64,000 bases of DNA from Clarkia xantiana subsp. parviflora (Eukaryota > Streptophyta > Magnoliopsida > Myrtales > Onagraceae): assembly GCA_036873135.1 (NCBI GenBank), contig JAPTYO010000022.1, positions 8,523,785 through 8,587,784 of the forward strand. The letters are read 5' to 3'. The translations under genes were made by a program, and so were the position numbers. The notes under the pieces were generated by a model. That model made no database searches. It saw nothing but the letters and a program-made list of their open reading frames with translations, and was not told the DNA's origin. The number at the start of each line of letters is the position of its first letter. Position 1 is the first letter of the stretch. Positions 58,510 to 64,000 of the stretch are shown here, piece by piece.

Positions 58510-59210
58510 TGATGTATGCAATCCACCCTTGTCGGCATGTACGTACGTACATGGAAACACTTAGAAAATATTTTCCTCTTGTTGACATGCATCCTTGTCG
58601 ACATGTATGTATGTACATGGAAATACTTAGAAAATATTTTCTCCTTGTCGACATGTATGTACGTACATTGAAACACTTAGAAAATATTTTCCTCTCGTCG
58701 ACATGCATCCTTGTCGGCATGTACGTACGTACATGGAAACACTTAGAAAATATTTTCCTCTTGTTGACATGCATCCTTGTCAACATGTATGTGTGTACAT
58801 GGAAATACTTAGAAAATATTTTCTCCTTGTCAACATGTATGTACGTACATGGAAACACTTAGAAAATATTTTTCACTCGTCGACATGCATCCTTGTCGAC
58901 ATGTATGTATGTACATGGAAACACTTAGAAAATATTTTCCTCTTGTCGACATGCATCCTTGTAGACATGTATGTACGTACATGGAAACACTTAGAAAATA
59001 TTTTTCACTCGTCGACATGCATCCTTGTCGACATGTATGTACGTACATGGAAACACTTAGAAAATATTTTCCTCTTGTCGACATGCATCCTTGTCGACAT
59101 GTATGTACGTACATGGAAACACTTAGAAAATATTTTCCTCTCGTCGACATGCATCCTTGTCGACATCTATGTACGTACATGGAAACACTTAGAAAATATT
59201 TTCCTCTTTC
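58510..59210. repeat. 66/50-bp minisatellite of element C
   Basis: TGCATCC anchors at 58588, 58704, 58770, 58886, 58952, 59018, 59084 and 59150. Spacings are 66 bp, or 116 (66+50) where a short unit lacks the extra GTCGACATGCATCCTT piece. It is homologous to the D minisatellite. Long frames inside are artefacts of the multiple-of-three period. Confidence 0.95.
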
Positions 59211-59512
59211 CCTGGCTATGTATGCTATATCCATGTACTTGGTGTAAATGCAGGTTGTATGTCAACACTTTGTTGTATGCTAACGCTTAGCAATATGATT
59301 GACACATAGTAGCGCGATGTCCACTTGCCATATGCCGATTGTCATCTTCAGCAAAACACTTAGAAAATATTTCGCCCTTGAAATCATGTACTCATGTCGA
59401 TATGCATGTACATACATAGAGCTTGCACACTGATTAACTTGTTACTTGTAATTTTCAGGATTCTGAGTTACGCGGTCTTCTTTTCAGAGTTAGTCTTCTT
59501 GCCGTGGTTATC

Positions 59513-62040
59513 ATGAGTAAGACTTCTATCCCCGTTCCGCGAGTGACATTATGTCCAGATGTTGGTGACGAGTCGGGTATCAACACAGTTGAGTCTCTTA
59601 AGGATATGACGAGGGATGTGAGTTACTTCTTCAATTATATTGACGAAGACATGTTTGAGCTATACGCGACTTGTTGTGGACTTGATTCTGCTTTGGAAGC
59701 TATTCTTCCTTATGACGTGCTTCCGGACTCTAAGAAAGAGCAAGTTACTATTCCTCCAAGTGATCTATCCGCAATTTATACCTCGCAGATTAAGGAAGGT
59801 CTGCGCTTTCCCTATTGTCCTGACTTGGTGGACCTTTGTCGCTATTACCGGATATCACCCTTGAGCCTATCTCCTGCTGGCCTTCGTGTATGGAGCTATT
59901 TTCGAGTTTTGTTCCATAGGCAATCTTGGCACTATTCAACCACTCTTTTCTGATGCTTCTATCAACTGATGTGTCCAGACGCCACGGGGTTATGTGGGAT
60001 GAAGATGCCTTGGCCGAATTTGCAAGATAAGGGCTTCGAGAAGCTTGGTCTTGGGGATGCCGAGTGGGATCACAAACAACGTCTAGCCGCCCCCGCTGAT
60101 CGTTCTGGATCTCATTGGCGACACCACTACTTCTTGGTATGCGATGTCGGGACTATTTGGGATGTTGAGAGCGTGGAGAAGGCTGATCTGGCTCCTATTT
60201 TTTCTGACCTTTCCTTGGTTTATAGGGAGGCGGTGAAGATCATTTTTCGATGTCAACAAGAGCGCCGTTATCATTGTCTATTGTGTGCTTTAGATTAGGA
60301 TTTGATTGATGCCGGGATTCATATACTTCCTTCTGAAGATTTGGTATGTTGATATCTTTTATAACCTGTACTATGTTGCAATGTAGGTCGTTTTGATGGA
60401 AAAAGCTCGTCTTTGCAGACAACTAATGATCGTGACAACCTGCCAGTTGGGCGTCGTGCTCGTAATGTTGCCCCCAGTATTCCTGATGGCTCCGGACATG
60501 ATCGAGGCAAAGGACCGAAAAGTGAGGCGTCTTCTTGTATCTTTCGCCTTAATTACTGATTTTTTTTCTTCAAGTTTTGCTATATCCACGTTCTCTTTGT
60601 TCCTCTAGGTAACTCCGTGCATGTGACTGAGCGCGTTGTTGCGGTGCCTGCCACTAGTGTTCCTCCCAAGAGATCTGCCGCAGGGGCGTGTCCCTCGAGT
60701 GACCCGAAGCGTTCTAAACAGAGCGCGGCTATTCCAGATCCTTCTTGCGATAAAGGGAAGAGAGTTGAGAGTCGCACGATAGCGCCTTCTGCACCCCGGT
60801 CGAGGGACCGTCCCGAGGAGGAGCGCTCTTCGCGCCGAGGTATGCATTGTTCTACTTGACATACTCCTTATTCTTAGTATATTTTTCTAATGTCTTCTTT
60901 GTTTTAATTTGTTCTTATTGTAGCGTTGCCACGTATGAAGCGTGATGATTTGATCCTTTCTGACGGGATTGACGTTTCCGGAGAAAACTGGTCACCTTTC
61001 TCCGCCGGTAGTCTTCATTTCCCGAAGGATTCCAAACTTAGCACTCCAGGAGTTGGTGTGCGTGTGCTTCAAAGATGTGTTCCTCCCTGCGATCATGATG
61101 TCAAACCTTCTACTGATGAGGAGGCACAGTCATACGTTGAGAGCGGCCTGGCTGAATTTGGATGATTCCCATGGATGGAACATTTGAGCAGACCCGTCCT
61201 CTAAATTACTTGGAGGGTAGTGAGGTGGCATATTCCTATGATCTCAAGTCGGCCCGCTCCGTGGATATCTTTGCTTCGGAACAATTCGAATTAGGCTCGG
61301 TCAACTGGAATGTGTATTATCCATATAGGGGATCCTCCAATTGAGACGATCCATCGCCGGTAGATTTTACTTTAACTCTTTGCTTTCATGTTGCTCGCAT
61401 ATGCATTGTTGTTGTTGTTGACCATGATTGCCTTGTTTGTTACAACTAGGCTATTTCAAGGGTGATGAACATGTCTTTCTTTGTGTTGGAGCTTGTAAGT
61501 GAGAGGAAAGCTGCTATTAAGAAGTGTAGTACAGTTTCCCGCGAGCTTGCACAGTCTGAAGAGGAAGTGCAGAATTTGAACTCCAAGGTTACCGATATTG
61601 ATGCGCGTATTGCTGCTCGCCGTGTCCATGCTGAACAACTTGAAGCCGAGATTATTGCTATCAAGCAGCAAATTGCGGAGAACAACAGTGTTCATGATGC
61701 CGCGCTTGCTTCTATTCGTGACGAGGCACACAGAGCGGGTGTTGAGAAGGGATTGGCTAAGTATCCTAGTACCCCTGCCTATTCTGCCGCTGTCCTTGCT
61801 GCTGCTAAAGCGGATCTTGCACCCTTGGTTGATGAGTTTGCCAAAGATTACGTTGGCAGAGTACATGCACTTGCCCCCGGGTTTCCGTTCGACAAGCTGG
61901 GTCCTTATTCTTCTTTTGTTGTTGGCCATGTTGCGGATTTGCAACGTAAGGCAGCTGAAGTGGCTTCTATTGCCTTGACCTTTGGATATGACAATGTTGA
62001 TGTTGAACTTGGTGTTGATTTTCTGGACATGTTGTATTAG
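59513..62040 (+). pseudogene. opposite-strand gene of element C (gypsy-type 'transposase' plus coiled coil)
   Basis: ATG 59513 (MSKTSIPVPRVTLC). The first exon matches D almost throughout (VSYFFNYIDEDMFELYA, LRFPYCPDLVDLCRYYRISP). A CGA-to-TGA change makes a stop at about 59951. The same exon then continues (WPNLQDKGFEKLGLGDAEWDHKQ, HHYFLVCDVGTIWDVE) to GTATGTTGA at 60343. Later exons are about 60390-60540, 60609-60840 (PKRSAAG, basic and Ser-rich), 60924-61160 and 61450-62040 (coiled coil, then LGPYSSFVVGHVADLQRKAAEVA, stop TAG at 62038). The last exon is intact at 192 codons. A foreign insert lies at the end of the fourth exon. Confidence 0.68.
61161..61356 (+). other. insert resembling a mitovirus RNA polymerase fragment
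   Basis: About 196 bp present in C but absent from D at the matching position (D runs from GAATTTG straight to CTCCGGTAGATC). The first 93 bases (61162-61254) translate to a stretch with MDGTFEQTRPL and AYSYDLKSA. These match my recollection of a conserved core region of mitovirus RNA-dependent RNA polymerases, copies of which are common in plant mitochondrial and nuclear genomes. The frame stays open to 61342, but the second half is not recognised. It is far too short to encode an enzyme, so it is a fossil. It may have arrived directly from a viral RNA or via transferred mitochondrial DNA. Confidence 0.65.
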
Positions 62041-63102
62041 TCTTTTGGAGGTGATGATATGTTTGAGGCTTTTGCCCAAACCTTTATTTGTGTTTTTGCT
62101 TTGTATGGAACTTCGTCCTTTGGACCTGTTTTTCAATAATTAAAATCATGTCATACCTTGTTAGTAATATTTCAAACCTTGAGTATCCATGTTGTCCGTA
62201 TGCTTCGGACTTGGAAGATAAGATAGGTATCCTTAGATGATGAACATGATGTTCGTATGAGTGCCCCTCTTGGTTAGAACCCAAGGCATGGCAAGATGTG
62301 TATGCTAGGTACTTGTAGTGTTGTAAGTAGTAATGTACTTGGCGCGGTCACTTGGCACTCGACACTGGCACTTGACATGTAGCAGTGTCATCTTGACGAA
62401 GCAAGACTTAAGTTTATACCGTCTCTTAGTTCCACTCTAAGGCGACGTTGTTACAAGATTCCTCTGGTTTATTTTGCTGTTTATGCATTAAATGCTAAAG
62501 AACAAGATAACGTTATACAAGACTCGACTTGTAAATTTGATGAGTTTTGTATAAGATTTGCTTTAAAAAGCGTATAACATGAAGCTATCCCTTTTCGGGC
62601 TTAAGTCTTCATGGTGTATGAACTCTTAAGAGAGTATGCATACTTTGAGTATGTGGGGTTGTCGTCTATTAAGAGGATTCCCGCCACAGTGGGGTGATCA
62701 GTCCCATCATTGCATTTGTCGCATCCTGTTTTAATTCAGGGAATGGCTTATGAACATGAAGATTTGCCCGAAGGACTTCACAACATGTCATTTTTTAGAA
62801 GTAAACATGAGGTTTGCACTCTTGGAAAGGATGTCGCAACATGTTACTTTTGATAGATGTGATCATGGGTATTGTCCTTTTGAGAAGGATATTGCACCAT
62901 GTGTACTTTTTGGAATATTGCATGATATTGCTTTTGAATTTGTTGAAGATGCATTTGCTTATGTCGCCAATTATAAGTTACATGGCGTGATGATTATGAG
63001 TAGTATGCACGTTTTTTTCTACTTGATGTTAATCCAGAGTATAATGCATATTGTAGAGATGTACCTACGAAAGTAAATTGAACATCATTAGATACTTGTC
63101 GC
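62041..63102. other. spacer of element C
   Basis: Non-coding and collinear with 54059-55080 of D. The match ends exactly where element E begins. Confidence 0.65.
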
Positions 63103-64000
63103 TGTAAACACTCGATTTTGACCCGCACGTAACGACGTTACACATGATACGTCAAATTCCGGACGCGTCAAGCCACAAAGTCTCCAAAAGCACTCAAGGG
63201 CACATTAGGAATATTATTATAAAATATATTTTAAATTATTTCGAATTTATTTAATATTTTCGGAATATTTTAAAAAATAAATATAATAATTAGTTTTTTT
63301 TATTTTAGAAAATTGTCTGTAAGATATTTATCTCCAGATATTATTTTTTATTCAAAAAAAAATAATTATCTGTAAAGATAAATATCCTTAGGAATATTCT
63401 CTAAAATAATTATGCATTTTTTATTTGAATTTTATCTGTAATCTAAACTAGCTTTTTAGTATAAATAGGGGTCTAGGTTTACATTGTAGAGAACACAAAA
63501 ATAATACATAATATTTTGAGAAAAAAACACCACATCAATAATAATATACATATTCTCGAAATCGTGTATAGCTGTATTTTCCTAAAAAAAAACTTTTTTT
63601 TTTGTTCGGGTTGTTCCTTCTTCGTCACCGCCCCTTCCCACCGGTGACCGAAAGTCGCGCCGTCCAGCTGCTCGGTCTGCCGTTCTCGCCGTCGACCGTC
63701 CGTTTCCGGGCCACCCCCAGGACCCGTGACCATCGCTGGACTACCGGAGCCGATCGCCGCTCCTGCCCGCCCTTCCGGTGAGGCCGTACCATCCACCGTC
63801 GTCCAAGCTACTCAACGAAGCCATCTCTCTCGCCAAGCCCAACCTCCACCGGAGCCTTACAGCTGCTTCGTCTAGGCTCTGTTGTCGTTAGCTCCAACAC
63901 AGCCACCAACTTCTGTGTCCAGCTGCTTCCGTTTGTCCCGCATCCAATCTCCATCTATGCTGTACGTAAGAGAGGTCGGAGTTTCGTGTCTGCTTTGAAA
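63103..64000 (+). mobile_element. left end of another LTR element E (runs off window)
   Basis: Sequence departs from the C/D family at 63103 with TGTAAACACTCGATTTTGACCC, a TG start typical of an LTR. TATAAATAGGGG at about 63459, followed by transcription-start-like sequence, suggests an LTR promoter on the plus strand. The region after 63600 is GC-rich leader-like DNA. No second LTR, primer site or protein is visible, so the class is unknown. Confidence 0.55.

Larger units (their letters stand above)
56445..63102 (-). mobile_element. Tat-like Gypsy element C, 3' part
   Basis: Same family as D. It has a 3' LTR (56445-57161), polypurine tract, untranslated DNA, 66/50-bp minisatellite, opposite-strand gene (59513-62040) and spacer. 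It is cut at 63102 by element E. It sits inside the protease frame of D, with TCGCC (56440-56444) as the visible target copy. The 5' half is right of the window. Confidence 0.85.

Noticed and set aside
58510..59210. Regularly spaced repeats like a CRISPR array
   Set aside because: The units are contiguous without unique spacers, there are no cas genes, and the host is a plant.
61456..62136. 226-codon minus-strand frame opposite the coiled-coil exon of C
   Set aside because: Shadow of the plus-strand coiled-coil exon conserved in D. It has no protein features of its own.

Overview
This is nuclear DNA from a flowering plant, most likely a eudicot. The evidence is AT-rich intergenic sequence, tRNA-iMet-primed Copia elements with plant-type gag, Ty3/Gypsy elements of the plant-only Tat lineage (two RNase H regions, antisense extra gene), a plant L1 LINE (DUF4283 and zinc-knuckle ORF1), plant Helitrons with CTAG 3' ends, and a four-exon GDSL esterase/lipase gene. 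No bacterial-type operon, tRNA, rRNA or CRISPR array was seen. All coordinates and alignments were made by eye.

Layout. 1-5995: minus-strand Tat/Gypsy element A (left part outside the window) inserted in the gag of a related element B. 5996-17330: AT-rich DNA with Helitron ends (minus-strand pair at 7288 and 16739, plus-strand 3' end at 17329) and a broken 6.7 kb L1 LINE at 9686-16344. 17545-31140: a small plant gene-like unit (minus strand, TATA and telo-box near 31.1 kb) split by a short-LTR retrotransposon, element I (17775-30625, TSD TGTTG). Element I carries an ORF resembling cellular coding sequence and is itself split by a complete Tat/Gypsy element G1 (18657-29525, TSD GGATA). 31305-32591: the one intact host gene, a GDSL esterase/lipase. 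33112-35468: a complete non-autonomous Helitron. 35.5-37.1 kb: AT microsatellites. 37262-38258: a TRIM-like element.

38563 to the end is a one-sided Russian doll. Copia-1 is cut by Tat-like element F, F by Copia-2, Copia-2 by Tat-like element D, D by element C, and C by element E. Only the left half of each lies here. D also contains a complete 2 kb LTR element H with non-TG/CA ends.

The most interesting shared theme is the gene on the strand opposite gag-pol in the Tat-like elements G1, D and C. It is intron-containing. Its N-terminal half resembles the plant 'putative gypsy-type transposase' domain and its C-terminal half is a coiled coil. In G1 it has its own TATA box. Element C carries, at the edge of one of its exons, a short insertion that looks like a mitovirus RNA polymerase fragment. 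Element D carries protease and gag in swapped order and lacks RT and integrase in the visible part. Apart from the GDSL gene, gag of G1 and LINE ORF1, nearly all coding sequences here are broken.
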